A stretch of DNA of 64,000 nucleotides. It comes from Blastocystis hominis (Eukaryota > Sar > Bigyra > Opalinata > Blastocystidae). Location of the stretch: NCBI RefSeq assembly GCF_000151665.1, contig NW_013171819.1, forward strand, positions 310,001-374,000, read 5' to 3'. The translations under genes and the position numbers were made by a program. The notes beneath the pieces were generated by a model, which saw nothing but the letters and a program-made list of their open reading frames with translations, was not told where the DNA came from and ran no database searches. Below are positions 43,562-56,000 of the stretch, in pieces. How positions within the stretch are numbered: the first letter of the stretch is position 1; the number at the start of each line of letters is the position of its first letter.

Positions 43562-46217
43562 TTAAACATAGCAATGCAACGCTCCCGTAGCTCCACCGAC
43601 CACCAAATTCCCGTTATTGCTACTAACAGCAAACCGAAGCGCGCTTTCATTAAACACGGCCGCGTCAATATTCTACGCCTCATCCGCCTCGCTCTCCCCC
43701 ACAGCATACTGCCGAACCAGCGACCGCTCCCGATCGCACCAGACGCGCAGCACGCCATCATACCCCGTGGAAAGCAGCGTGCTGAACCACGGATGGAACG
43801 CGACCTGCGCCACGGAGTCGGAGTGCGCGCGGATGGACACGCAGCACGCGGGATCGCGCACGTCGAAGAGATGAATGAAGCCGTAGCGCGTTCCCACGGC
43901 GAGCAGTGGCTGGGCAGGGTGCAGAGCGATCGAGTGCACGGGGTCGCGACTCCACTCCGTCTGGGAAGGATAGCACGGCAGAATGCTGCGCAGAGGGTCG
44001 AACGTCCGCACGGTTTTGAGGGTCTGCAGGTCGAGGAGGCTCGCATTGCCGAGTTTGTGTCCGCAGAACAGGGAGTCGGCGAAGGCGCCGTTGCTCGTGA
44101 GACTCACAATCGCGTTGGGCTCGCCGTTCACGCGCTCCACCTCCACCAGCTCGTTCTGTTCTACCCCTCAGCCCTCGCTCCTTCGCCCTGCCTCGCTCCA
44201 GATCGCTGCACAGCAGCGTGCCCGACGCCGACGCGGAGAACAGAAGCCGCCCCGCCTTCCCGGTGGCCGTTTCATTGTTGAACAATGCCCAGACCGCATC
44301 GGAATGCTGCGTGAGCTCGAGGAATCTACGACTCATCGCGCTCATCAAGGCCCACGCCGCCTTGGGCGCCGCATCGAAGGGTCCGTTCCAGCTCGCTCTC
44401 GAGTACCCGCCCGCCTCGCCGACCGGCTGGATGGCGCCGTTGGCGAACGTGGCGGAGGGGCAGGACGGCGCCACGCGGAAAAGCTGGACGACGCCCTCGC
44501 CGTTGGCCGTCGCGACCGCGTCCAGCTGGGAAATCCAGGTGGCTGCGAGCGTGGGGGAGAGATAGTCGCCCGTGTACAGAACCTGCGAGGGCGTTTCGTT
44601 GATGCACAGTCTAGAGGGGACGGAACACAAAGGAGGGCACTGCATCGACGGCGTGTCCCAGATACACGCGATGCCGCGGGAATCCACGCTGAGCAGCGAG
44701 CCGTGGTTCACCTCGCTGAACTGCAGACAGCGGATGGGGTCGCGATGGCTGGGGTTCACCGCGGGGAAAAGCAATACAAGCGATTGATCTGGTTCGCGGA
44801 GAACGCGGGCACCTTCTCCGCCTTCTCCAGCGAATCGTCGAACGAAAACACGCGCGACGACGCCGTTACCGCGGGGGGAGGCGAGTCCCCGCGGGGATCG
44901 GCCTGCTGCGTCTCGACCGCCTTGGATTCGCGGTCGATGGATTCGGTGCGCTTCTCGGATCGACTTTCCATGGCCGGAGGCTCACTGGAGGGTTGCGAAG
45001 CAGGCTCACCAGAGGGCTCACCAGAGGGCTCACCGGAGGGTTGAGACGAGAGCTCACCGGAGGGTTTGGGAACGGGCTCACCGGAGGGCTGCGATGGGGG
45101 CGGAGGAGGCGATTGCGTGGGTTGCGGAGGGATTGGAGGGGAGGTCGAAGGCGAGGAGGGCGAGGAGGGCTGGGCAGCAGGCTCACCGGAGGGTTGGGTC
45201 GGCGCTGGGAAGGAGGAATCGACGCGGGCGGTCGGATCGGCCGTGGAGGACGCGAGCGTGTGGCGCCGCTGTCCGCTGCGAGCGCGCAGATTCTTCCTGG
45301 CCCCGCTCCCTTGCGCCACAGCGACGCTTTCCTCCCCCTTGCCTCCCTCCAGACCTAACGAACCCGTCGAAGCGCCCGCCGAAGCGCCCGCCGCCATCTC
45401 CTGCGTCAACTCTTGCCGACGCTGCTGCTGCTGCTGCCGTTGCTGCATCTCCAGCAGGGCGGAGAACTCCACATCGCCCATGTCTTCGAGTCCGCTGTCG
45501 CCCAGCCCCGGCGTGGACGTGACGGGCGTGGGGTCCTCGTGGGCTTTGCCCAGTCCGTCGTGATCGCTGGTGAGGGAGTGGTGCGAGGGGAGCTCGCGCG
45601 CAGAGTTCAGCGAGAGGTAGAAGCTAGGACGCGAGGACTCGTGGTGGAGACGCCCAGAGCTTAGAGAACGGGCCGAGTGGAGCGAGCCGGTGAGAAAATC
45701 GGCGTGGGTGAAGGTGCTCGAGGGACGATGGCTGACCATCACGTCATGGGTGGGGGTGGAGAGATCTTCGCCTCCCTGACGAGGAGTCGAGTTCCCTTCC
45801 AAGTCGTGCTTGTTTAAAAAGCGCTGCAGAACCTTGCGCGTGGCTGTCATGCGACTCACACTGCGGCAGCGATGTCCCGTACTCTGCAAAGAGTGGAATC
45901 CGCTGCTCGATCCTTCCTGAATATCATATACACGAAAAGAGAAAAACGTTGGAAGATTGTGCGGTCTGATTCACGATTTCATTGAGTTGTTGCTCCAAAT
46001 ACTATAAGATTAGCGTAGATACCGAAGGAAAACAGCTTTATCACTCTCTAGTTCACAAATCTTGCGATTCAGTTCTTCTCTTTCTTGTTCCCATTTAATC
46101 CGTTCCATGTCAAACCTAAACATCAGAAAATATAGCAGCCAAAAACTCATGAAACTTGTTTGCAATAAACTGCAGAACTCCTTGTAGTGAATAATTCTTC
46201 AGTTCTGAATTTTCCAT
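43562..46217 (-). CDS. striatin homologue (STRIPAK scaffold)
   Basis: Roughly 800 residues in eight or so exons. The N-terminus MENSELKNYSLQGVLQFIAN joined to KFDMERIKWEQEREELNRKI is the characteristic striatin caveolin-binding and coiled-coil module. A long disordered middle follows, with poly-Gln and PSGEPSGEPSGEP repeats. The C-terminal WD40 propeller includes HRDPIRCLQFSEVNHG, GIACIWDTP, LAVGTRYGFIHLFDVRDP and VAQVAFHPWFSTLLSTGYDG. Striatins are PP2A B-type subunits that recruit GCKIII kinases. One intron, 44161-44191, seems to begin GC rather than GT, since only that choice restores the frame (LEREQNELVEVE). An encoded TAA closes it. Confidence 0.85.
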
Positions 46218-46633
46218 TGTCCTATATGATCTTTGGCTACAGATATAATATACACCTCTACTCGAGAAACATGCTTTATCGATCCTACCTTATTTATTCC
46301 TTCTCAGCAAGCGAGGTAACAGAACTGAATATGTAGATACAGAGATCTATACCTTTTATAAGAAAAACGGCCTGTACAAAAATATAGACTATTTCAGCAA
46401 AACAGCATGTGTCGCTTTCTCCTTCCAGAAAAACGCGTAACCGTCAAGGTGTTCGATCAAAATACCAGGTAAATTCATATATTGGCATTTTCCTGCTATT
46501 GATTCCTTTTTGAGTCGAAATGCAGTAAAGACATGAGGACTGAGTATAAATAACAAATCTATCCACACAAATTGTTTTTTCGCCTCATCCATTTCCAAAT
46601 TTCCTTTTAGTACCATTCTATAGAACACCAGAC
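46218..46633 (-). CDS. possible small reverse-strand gene, unresolved
   Basis: A reverse-strand frame begins MVLKGNLEMDEAKKQF near 46616 and meets a plausible 29-nt GT-AG intron. After the intron one reading gives SSCLYCISTQKGINSRKM. I could not close it convincingly or name a family. It lies between the start of striatin and the start of NOP2, so it may equally be promoter sequence. Confidence 0.2.
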
Positions 46634-48770
46634 ATGCACTCCGAAGACGCAGACCTCTTAAACAGTGATGTTGAGGAGCATAATGAGTCAGACGTGCCTT
46701 ATCGTGAGAGTTCTGTAACTGTCATCGTAAGTGATGACACTGAAGAGGAAGGCGGAAAGGAAGTGGCCACCTCAAAGCCAAAGTCGTTTTCCGATAAGGA
46801 CAACAAATGGCTCAAGTTAAAGGAAGAAGGAGACAGTGACATGATGGAGGAGGAAGAGCTGAGCGATGAGGAGGAGCAGGTAACTTGAATAGGAGAATAT
46901 TGAGCGTGTAGAACGATTTCGAGAAAAAGGCCCTGGAAGAGGAGCAGAACGAAGAGTTAGTTAAAAAAGAAGCTAAAGAAAACCTCGAAGAGGATTTAAA
47001 TAGAGAAGAGCATATGGCCGTCGATATGAAGACCGACGAGGCATTCCACGACTTAGATGAGATGAAAGAGCGTATCCAGGACATTGTAACGATCCTTGCC
47101 GACTTCCGTCGTCGTCGCGACCCCAATGTGAGTCGTGAGGAGTATATGGACCGTCTGCGTAGCTACTGCGCTCGTTTCTACGGGTATTTCGAGTTCGGGA
47201 AAGAGTGATTCCTAGCTACAACCCGAATCTAGTGGAGTACTTCTTCTACATGTTCAGTCCCCAAGAGTGCGTGGAATGGTTCGACGCCAACGAGAGCGAT
47301 CGTCCGCTCGTCATCCGTACCAACACGCTCAAAACGCGCCGTCGCGACCTGGCGCAAGTCCTCATCAATCGTGGCATCAATCTGGATCCTCTGGGCGAGT
47401 GGAGCCGCCTGGGTCTGAAGATCTACGACACGCCGGTGCCAATCGGAGCCACTCCCGAATATCTCGCTGGCCACTACATGCTGCAGAGCGCGTCCTCCAT
47501 GCTCCCCGTCATGGCGCTGAATCCCCAGCCCAACGAGCGAATTTTGGACATGTGTGCGGCGCCTGGCGGCAAGACGACGCACATCGCACAGCTGATGAAG
47601 AACACGGGCGTGCTGGTGGCGAACGACCTGAAGAAGGAGCGATTGATCGCGACGGTGGCCAACCTGCATCGTCTCGGCGTCACCAACACGATCGTGACCA
47701 ACTACCACGGCTGCAAGTTCCCCAAGGTGATGGGCGGGTTCGACCGCGTGCTGCTGGATGCGCCGTGCACCGGTCTGGGTGTGATTAGTCGCGATCCCTC
47801 GGTCAAGATGAGCCGTACCGTGAAGGACATGGTGCAGAACGCCTTCGTGCAGAAGCTGCTGATCCTCGCGGCCATTGACTCCATCGATGCCAACTCCAAA
47901 TCGGGCGGCGTGCTGGTCTATTCGACGTGTTCCGTCTCCGTGTACGAGAACGAAGCGGTCGTGAACTACGCGTTGCGCAAACGTCATGTGAAGCTCGTGG
48001 ACACCGGATTGACCTTCGGAACGCCCGGATTCACCAGCTTCCGACAGTTCAAATACCACCCATCGATGTCGATGACGCGTCGGTACTATCCGCACGTGCA
48101 CAACATGGATGGCTTCTTTGTGGCGAAGCTGGTGAAGCTGAGCAACGAAATCCCGAAGACCGAGGACGAGACGGAGGAGGATCGGCAGTTGGAGCTGGCT
48201 CTCCGAGAGAACCGAGAGAAGAAGGTCGAGGGAGAGGGAGAATTCGGAGAAACAGGGGAAACCGGAGAGACTGGAGAGACGGGAGAGACGGGAGAGACTG
48301 GAGAGTCGGGAGAAGGGGAAGAAAAGGAAGTGAAGAAGGCAAAGAAAGCGCAGCCGAGGAAGAAAGCGCAGCCGAAGAAGAAACAACCGAAGAAGGCCGC
48401 GGAGAAGCCAAAGAAGTTTGTAAAGAAGGCCACGGAGAAGCCGAAGAAGGAGGAGGAGGAGAAAGAAGAGAGCAAGCCACAGAAGAAGGAGGAGAGCAAG
48501 CCACAGAAGAAGGAGGAGAGCAAGCCACAGAAGAAGGAGGAGAGCAAGCCACAGAAGAAGAAGGAGAGCGTGGCGAAGAAAGTGAGACCTGAGAAGAAGG
48601 GAAAGCAGCAGGGAAAGCCGAGAATGTTTGCAGCAGATAAAAAGAAGGGCGAGGGAAAGGAAGGAGCGAAATCGGCGGAGGAAGCGCAGGAAAGAAAGAG
48701 ACAGAGGAAGGAGCTGCGCAATCAGAAAGACGGGAAGAAGAAGATTTACATGAAGAATCAGAAGAAGTAG
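46634..48770 (+). CDS. NOP2/NSUN1 rRNA cytosine-C5 methyltransferase
   Basis: Three exons (two 32-nt introns) give 690 residues. A nucleolar enzyme that methylates 25S/28S rRNA and assists 60S assembly. An acidic N-terminus is followed by the family core: LVIRTNTLKTRRRDLAQ, INRGINLDPLGEWS, VPIGATPEYLAGHYMLQ, LDMCAAPGGKTTHIAQLMKN (SAM site), LDAPCTGLGVI (PC motif), VYSTCSVSVYENE (TC catalytic motif) and MDGFFVAK. The tail is low complexity: six GET units and four KEESKPQK units, then Lys-rich sequence. The second intron rejoins YGYNPNLVEYFF. An encoded TAG ends it. Confidence 0.93.
48220..48580 (+). repeat. tandem coding repeats in the NOP2 tail
   Basis: A 9-bp unit encoding GET is repeated about six times near 48245-48305, and a 24-bp unit encoding KEESKPQK about four times near 48465-48560. 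Unequal exchange probably changes copy number. Confidence 0.75.
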
Positions 48771-48949
48771 TAGAAATGAATGTTCTCCACTGTGTTTGGT
48801 TCGAGATAGCGAATTGAATAGTGAGGGAATGGACGAAGGAAATGAGTCACGGGTGGATGAAGAGAACAAGGAAATCTGCTTTCTTTATTCTCTTCTATCC
48901 CCAATAATCATCGCCCTCCCTTCATTCACTCCCACTTACAACAACTCAA

Positions 48950-48980
48950 TCCCATTCATTCATTCATTCATTCATTCCTC
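48950..48980. repeat. CATT microsatellite
   Basis: About six CATT units lie between the NOP2 and AP mu genes, which converge here. The rest of the 250-bp spacer contains the AP mu TGTTTGTT on the reverse strand near 49003-49010. Confidence 0.7.
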
Positions 48981-49020
48981 CTCACCACCACCACCAGTTT
49001 GCAACAAACAACCCAATTCA

Positions 49021-50535
49021 CTACTTCATTCTCAGCTGATAGTCACCATTTCGAGTGATGTAGCGCACCCACGGCAGCGCTTCGTATCCACTCTTCTCCA
49101 CAATCTTCAGATATCGCACCTGCAATCCAGAGGCCGTGTAATACGGGATTTCAAAGTTCACTGCGATGGGACGCATCTGGTAATCGTCCTGCTGCTACAC
49201 CAATCACCCTCTCCCTTCGCACCCACGCCATCATCGCGCTGCACCGACGGCAGACCGAAGTGGGCTCGCATATGGTACTCGCGCATTCCGTAGAGCTGCT
49301 TGATCTTCCACAACAGACAGTCCTTATCGGGCACGTAGCTCACCGTTCCCAGGGACGTCTAGTTCGCACCGCTCTGCCTGAATTCTACATTGAACTGCGG
49401 CGTGTCCACATCGGCGGGCAGCGGCACGAAGATTTCCACGTCGGTGGCGGTGGAATGCGCCTTGAAGTTGGACTTGGCCTTCACGAAATAGTCGATGGAA
49501 GTGGTCTTGCGTGTGGTGGAGACCTCGACCCAGATGAGCGGACGAACCTGTGTGTGCAGACGGTACGACATGAGCGTGAACTGCCCGTCGGGAGGGATGA
49601 AGCTGATCGTTTTATCGTTGTCGAACGTCGCCAAACGGACGCACTGGTGGAAATGGACGTCTTCCAAATCGATGTTGTTGCTGCTGCCGCCCTTCGACGC
49701 CTCCAGTTTGCGATCGCCCATGTCGAATCGCACCTTGTCGTTCAGACCTAGCGCTCACAACGCAGCTTCATCCGCCTACCCAGCTTCAGCTCGGGCATGC
49801 CAGACAAGCACACCTTCATTTCGATCGTTCCCACGATCTCGCTATCCAGCACCGTGCCATCGCGGGCCACCAACAGATTGACCTTTTCGATCACGTCCAG
49901 GAACACATCGTTCTTCTTGTATTTGATGCCTTCCTGGCGCCAGCTCACGACGTTCGTGAGATTGGAGGGCACCACCGTGGTCTTCTCCAAACGCTGGGAC
50001 TCCTGCGTGATGTATTCTTTCATGACCTGCGTGTCTGTGATCTGCGTGTGAGGGTTCGAAACAACAAGCACTTGAGGGAAGCCGAAGTCCATCATCTCGT
50101 CAAAGAGCTCGTACATAATCACAAAATTGTCGCTAGAGTCAATCAGACAGAAGGGGCATTACCGAATTCGCTCCTCATCAAACACACCAAAGTAATCTTG
50201 GAACACACGCACCAAATGGTTCAAAAACTCCATCACCATCGTTACGTTGACGTTACGCTTTGAGAGTGCCAACAAATACAAGTTCCCGCTCTTCCGTTTA
50301 GCTCCGCTCTTCAAAATGTACCTTCACGTAGATATAGGTCGTATCTCCCTCGGTAAACACAGGCTTCAATTCCGTGTCCTCCTTTTCACGAAGCATTACA
50401 GCAAATCTAAAAGGCTGACAGAAAAACAGCAACGAAGCACCTATCCACGTCTGCATCGGTCACATCACCTCGGTAGTCACGCGAAATGATGACCTTTCCA
50501 GTCGGTCCCATTATATAAATAGCTGATACAGTCAT
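49021..50535 (-). CDS. AP-1 type clathrin adaptor medium (mu) chain
   Basis: About 430 residues in seven or so exons. It starts MTVSAIYIMGPTGKVIISRD and YRGDVTDADVDRF, the N-terminal longin-like domain. The linker and mu-homology domain read YELFDEMMDFGFPQ, YITQESQRLEKT, SWRQEGIKYKKNDVFLDVIE, GRRMKLRCE, HQCVRLATFDNDKTISFIPP, LMSYRLHTQVRPLIWVE, EYHMRAHFGLPSV and the terminal LPWVRYITRNGDYQLR-type end. The pattern is closest to AP-1 mu. The kinase family that phosphorylates mu chains is also encoded in this window. The encoded TAG at 49021-49023 is followed by TGTTTGTT. Confidence 0.9.
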
Positions 50536-50754
50536 CTGCGGTTATTGCTAAAACAAGGGTGAGGCACTCCGGAACGACTTGCAAAAGCACTTACAACTCA
50601 AAGTAGAGAGAATAATCAATCAGTAAGCAGCGTATTTGACTTTTGTACGATTTATCATTTTTAAAACCGCGGTGATAACAGGATTCAACAAGTTTAACAA
50701 TTTCCAAATCAAATTAGTATGATTTTGAATAGTAGATATAAAAGCAAACACGGT

Positions 50755-52931
50755 AAAGGAAAAGATCTATACCATTGTACAAATATCGATGCAACTTCTT
50801 TTTAAAACGATCTATTTCATCATAAGACTCTTCTACCGGGTCCTTTTCAAGCATATGATAAAATAAATGACCCACTGCCTACAAATGACAAGCTCGCTCC
50901 ATTCGCACCATATTCGACAGCAAATGCTCCTTATTCAGAGAACTCTTCACGATTTCTTCCATTTCCACCGAACGGCCCTTCCTTTCGTCGGCTTGGAGGA
51001 AACTACCCTTCATCATCCCTTTTTTCTCATGTACTTTAAAACGAATTGCATGCACCCGTCCACGACAGACGCGTTGTCCGACATGGACAAAATACGAACG
51101 ACCTCCTCGGAGGGGATGAACACATGCTGTCGAATGGACTCGTTATAGAACTGCACGACCCAATAGCTCACCACGACGGACCCCACGACGTTCGCCGAGC
51201 CATTCTCTGCGGCCATCAGCACGCAGCTCTCCAGCAATCGCTCGAACAAATCCAGTTTTTGCCTCTGTTCCCGTTTGTCGCTTCGACCAATCAAACTGCG
51301 CAGCATCGCGCAGCAGCCAATCACGTGGCTCGCCATCTCCGCCTGCGTGCATTGCGGGGCTCCTTGGAACTCCATTTTGAACCGCGGCAAAACGGAGCGA
51401 AGCGTGGCGATCGGTAGGAACACCGCGAGGAACACCGCCTCTTTCTCGCCGAACCCGCAGGTTTCCACGAAAGTTTCCACGACGGCCTGCACGGCGGGGT
51501 CGAGTTCCCCGCGGAACATCCCGATCTGGATGAGAAAGGCGAGGAGATGGGCGCGCTGGGCTCGCGGCAAGCGGTCCTGGAGCAGCAGGGAGCGCAGCGC
51601 GGCGGGCAAAACCCAGTCCAGCCGCGCGGTGGGCATTGCCCAGTGGAGAAAGAAGAGCGCGAGGCGGGAGACGGCGGGGGAGAGGAGGGAGAGGGCCTGG
51701 TCCGGGAGGAGAAGACGCACACGGCGGCGCTGCAGCGCGGCGAGGAGCTCCGCGATGGAATTGATCTGCTCCAAAGTCACCCATTCCGATCCCTGCGACG
51801 ACCGCCAGGACCGAGACGACCGCGGAGAACGCGGCGATCCGGGGAGGGACTGCCACTGCGAGGTCGTGTGCGGCCACTACGGGTGAAACGCCCGCGAGGG
51901 GGTACGGTGAAATAGTGTTTCGATCGGGAGAGAAGGAGGTGGGACTGCAGGGAGAGCTGCGAGCTCATGCGAAACGAGTTCGACGGGGTTTCGTGGAACC
52001 CGTCTTCCGAGTTCTCCGGTTTCTCCGTTTCTCCGGTTTCGAGGGCGTGGCGATGGAGCGTGGCGAGCGTTTCGGTCCAGCCCTCATCGACCTGTCGGAA
52101 CTGTCCGTAGCCGAGACTGCTCTTGGGGGGTCGCGGGAGAAGAATCGACGGATCGTACTGCGAGTAGAGCTGAAGCAGAGCGAACAGCGGACGAACCATC
52201 TGCCCCGTGTGGAGAGAACGCTGGTACAGCTCCAGGAGGCGGCGAGAGCGGTACGGAGTGATGCAGCGACGCGTTGTGACAAGATAGAGGAGATGGCAGA
52301 CGTAGGGGAGCGAGTCTTCGTCATCGAGCTGGAAAAAGAGGACTGAGTAGAGCTTTGTGTAGTAGAACTAGAGAGGTGAATATGGATGTGAGAAGATGGG
52401 TACTCGAGCCATGTCTGTGGTGTAGGGATACGTAACGCACAACCACTTGAAAATCAGCTTTCGATTTTCTGGAGACGCGTTGGAAAGATGGCTGAGGAAC
52501 AGGATAACCGTAGCCGAGTCCACTTTCTACGATGGTTCAGAGAAGTGGCAGAATACATGCCGAGGATTTAAAATTTCAATCAGCCTTCTCTCAATACTCG
52601 GATCCACATAGGGGAATGTGATAACTTCCGCTAGCTAGAATAGAATGCCGGAAACATATTCATACTTCAGCAATCTGCTTTTCGCTAAATCCGTAATGCA
52701 TTCCATGATCCTCGAGTTGTTTGATGGACTCTTTCTATACATCGCGCTCAAAACTCAGCACAAACGCATTCATCAGGTCTCAAGACGATTCTTCTTCTCT
52801 TTTCCGTATCCCCCGCCTTCCTTATTTCAATGACTTGTTCTCGTAAGTCTATTTTATAACATAGAGCGAATCTGGAATCTACAGTCTTTGAGAACGCCAA
52901 TTTTCTCCCTAATGTTTTCGTCCGTCAACAT
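50755..52931 (-). CDS. CENP-I/Mis6-like inner kinetochore protein
   Basis: Roughly 620 residues with several 30-nt introns. Similarity to CENP-I is spread along the length. An N-terminal helical part includes ERRLIEILNP and ENRKLIFKWLCVTYPYTTD. The best-kept segment reads SLPYVCHLLYLVTTRRCITP and YRSRRLLELYQRS, then ALLQLYSQYDPS. A HEAT-like middle (LAFLIQIGMFRGELDPAVQA) and a C-terminal IPSEEVVRILSMSDNASVVD come later. CENP-I belongs to the CCAN that bridges centromeric chromatin and the outer kinetochore. The assignment rests on remembered family patterns and should be tested by profile search. The end has T 50755, a 4-nt spacer and TGTTTGCT, another probable stop made by polyadenylation. 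Confidence 0.65.
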
Positions 52932-53075
52932 ATAGAGAAAATAAGCCAAGTTCCAAAAATCGAGGGTATTTTACAAACACAACTAAATGTCTTTTTCCTT
53001 CTTCATTCTTAAGTAATGCATATACTTAGGCTCTGAATTCGCTTCGATATTAATAGGCTTCGTCGGTAACTCAGG

Positions 53076-56000
53076 CTACTCCTCATTCCCGCTCCACAAC
53101 CCTACATAGGCAGAGAGATCGAGCTTCTTGCTTCTAAACCAGGCCACGTAGTGCACCACGCAAAGCGTTTTGGGTCCCCAAGGCCCCTTCATAAACCCGC
53201 TGGAGCGGCGTGCTCCGCAATACCTGCACCAATCGCCCTTGTACTGTTCGATGGGCACGACGTACTGAATCGGCTCATACACCTGCTTCTGCGAAGACGC
53301 GCGGGAGGGCCGACGATGGTACGTGTCGTCACGACGTCGATCGGACCCGAAGGACGCGTCGTCGGCATTGGCTTGCTTCTTTTTGGCATCCCAGGAGGAA
53401 AGGCCCTTCGGAACGGAGTGGGAGTTACAGACATAATAGAGCTTGGAGATGCGGAAGCCGTTCTCCAGAGTCAAACAACTTACATGGATGGCTTTGTAGC
53501 ACATAACGCACTGCACGAGGTGCTTGGTGTTGCCGGTCTCGTGGCACTCGCAGCAGAAGTGCGCGGGGCAGCGGAAGTGCGTGAGGTCGCTGAAGTGCTC
53601 CTTACTGCCATACTCCATGTTTTGGATGCAATTCACGTGATAGAAACGACCGCACGACTTCACCAGACACTTGAAAACCACGTTCGGGTTGTAGACGAGA
53701 GGGTTCTGCTTCTTCTTCCCGCGGGAGGAGAAGTGGGAGCCGTAGGCATCATAGTCGTCGTCACCGGCCTTATGCTTCGCCTTGCGACGCTTCGCACGGA
53801 TCTTCTGCATCTGCACGTCGGAGCCTTCCTCGATCTGGCCTTCATCGACGAGTTTCTGGTAGTAGTTCGCGTCGTATCCCTCCTTCTGGCACAGACAGCA
53901 GGTGTAGCGATGGTTCAGACAGTCCGAGCACTGCCACGTCTCTCGCTTTTTGCGAAGCGGAGGATCTAGGCGCTCACTCCACGCGAGACCAACCCTACTT
54001 TCCGTACACTCCGGATGGAAACAGCGGCGACAAGGGCCGGTGCAGCGGATCAGACAATAGTCGCGGTAGCACTTGCAGCACACCTCGTCGTCCAGATCCG
54101 ATTTGCCGTTCGTGTTGTAGTCGGGATCGTTCATCGAGTACGAATCGTCGGGAACCACGGCCTGGGGGACATGCTTCCGTTTGCGGCTGGGTCGCTCGAC
54201 TTCCTGAAGCATATGCTGCGCCTTCGCGCGGTCTTGCTGGCTGAACTGCTCGGTCATGATGGTCACTTGCTTCAGGGCGGAGTGGAGGACTTGGTACCAC
54301 TCCGGAACATTCTCGCCGGAGAGCTTCTGCTGGATCGTCTCCTCGCCCATCGTCATGAGCTCCTGGATATACGCAGCCTTCGTCTCCTCGTCCTTCGTGG
54401 CGCGACCATCTTCCAATCTTTCCAGAACCGTTTCGCGCGTGTCCTCTCCGTAAATCTTCTTCCAGAACAGGGGATCGTTGATATCCAGCTTGGAGTCCGA
54501 CTGCGTCGACACGAAGCTTGCCTTGTTAAACAGCGACGTCACAGAGCTCTTATCGTACGTGATCACACGCGACTGCTTCTCTAAGAGTTCGTTAATGTTA
54601 CTTTCACAAAAAACGCGTGAGCGTTCCTCGCCCTCCTTATCCTCCAGAAAGGCGGAGTACGCTCCTTCTTTCAGCAGTGTCTCCACCACATCTGCAGAAA
54701 TGTTCTTCCTGCCTATTCGTTACTTCACACAACCACAGCCACGTACTGCTGTTGGCCATCACCGCCTGCTCCAGACCCAGTTTCAAACTAGCGCGTTGGA
54801 ACATCGCTGCTTCGTACGTGCCTCGCGTGATGAGGCGATACACACGCACCGCCTTCGTCTGGCCAATCCGATGGCAACGAGCCTGCGCCTGCACATCGTT
54901 CTGGGGATTCCAATCGGAGTCGAAGATGATTACTGTATCGGCCGTGGTGAGAGTGATTCCCACACCTCCAGCGCGCGTACTCAGCAAAAAGCAGAACATG
55001 TTGCTGTTCTCGTCGTTGAACGTCCGGATCGCTTCTTCGCGAGCATTCCCTCGGACCGAGCCGTCGATTCGAGTATAGGAGAGTCCTGCGAGACGCAGAT
55101 ACCGCTCCAGAATGTCCAGCATCGTAGTAAATTGACTGAAGATGAGAACGCGGTGCCCTTCAGCTTTCAGCTTGCCCAGCAGTTTATGGAGCAGCACCAT
55201 CTTTCCGCTCGATTGCACAAGAGGGTGCTTCGTTAGATCCTTGAACTCCATTTCCTCCGCCTTTTTCAGCTCCTCGCTCTCCATTTCCTCCACTCCCTCC
55301 AACATGTACGGATGGTTGCAGCACTTTCGGAACTGCATCTCCATGCTCACCAAGCGAGGACCGCGACTGTTCCCCGACACTCTGGACACGCCGTTCCCCG
55401 ACCGGATGTAGCCGTGGATAAAGAAATCTCGGTTGTGGTCGTAGATCGCGCGGTAGAACGTCTTTTGCTTCGTGGTGAGCTCGATGTCGATGATCGTTTC
55501 CTCTTTGGGCGGAATGGAGTCTTCCACATCTTCCTTCAATCGACGCAGCACATACGTAACGAGCAAACGCTGGAGCGAAGCCACCTGACTCTGGTTGTGC
55601 AGATCGCCGTACTGCTGCAGGAACTCGGTCGACGAAGGGAAGGTTTGAGGAGCCACGAAGTTCAGCAGCGTCCAAAGCTCGAGCATGTTGTTTTGCAGCG
55701 GCGTGCCTGTGAGCAGCACACACTGTTGCCAGTGAATCTGGTGCAAGGTCTGCTGCAGCTTGCCCGACTTGTTCTTCATCCTCTGTGCCTCGTCGACGAC
55801 GACCAGACTCCACCGAATCTATTCGTCATCATTTCGCTGAGCGGAACGAACATTCCTAAGCTCGTCGACATCGGTATTGGCGATCTCGTATGTCGTGAGA
55901 AGAATATCGAACTTGTAAACTGGGAACGGAGGAGGCACGGGCAATTGCTTGCGCGTGTAGTAGAATTCGTATCGCTCGATTAGGTGGCGAATATCCTTTC

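Noticed and set aside
47170-47220. An 11-nt intron in NOP2 (GTGATTCCTAG)
   Set aside because: A 32-nt intron starting GTATTTCG gives the family-consistent junction YGYNPNL and a normal length.
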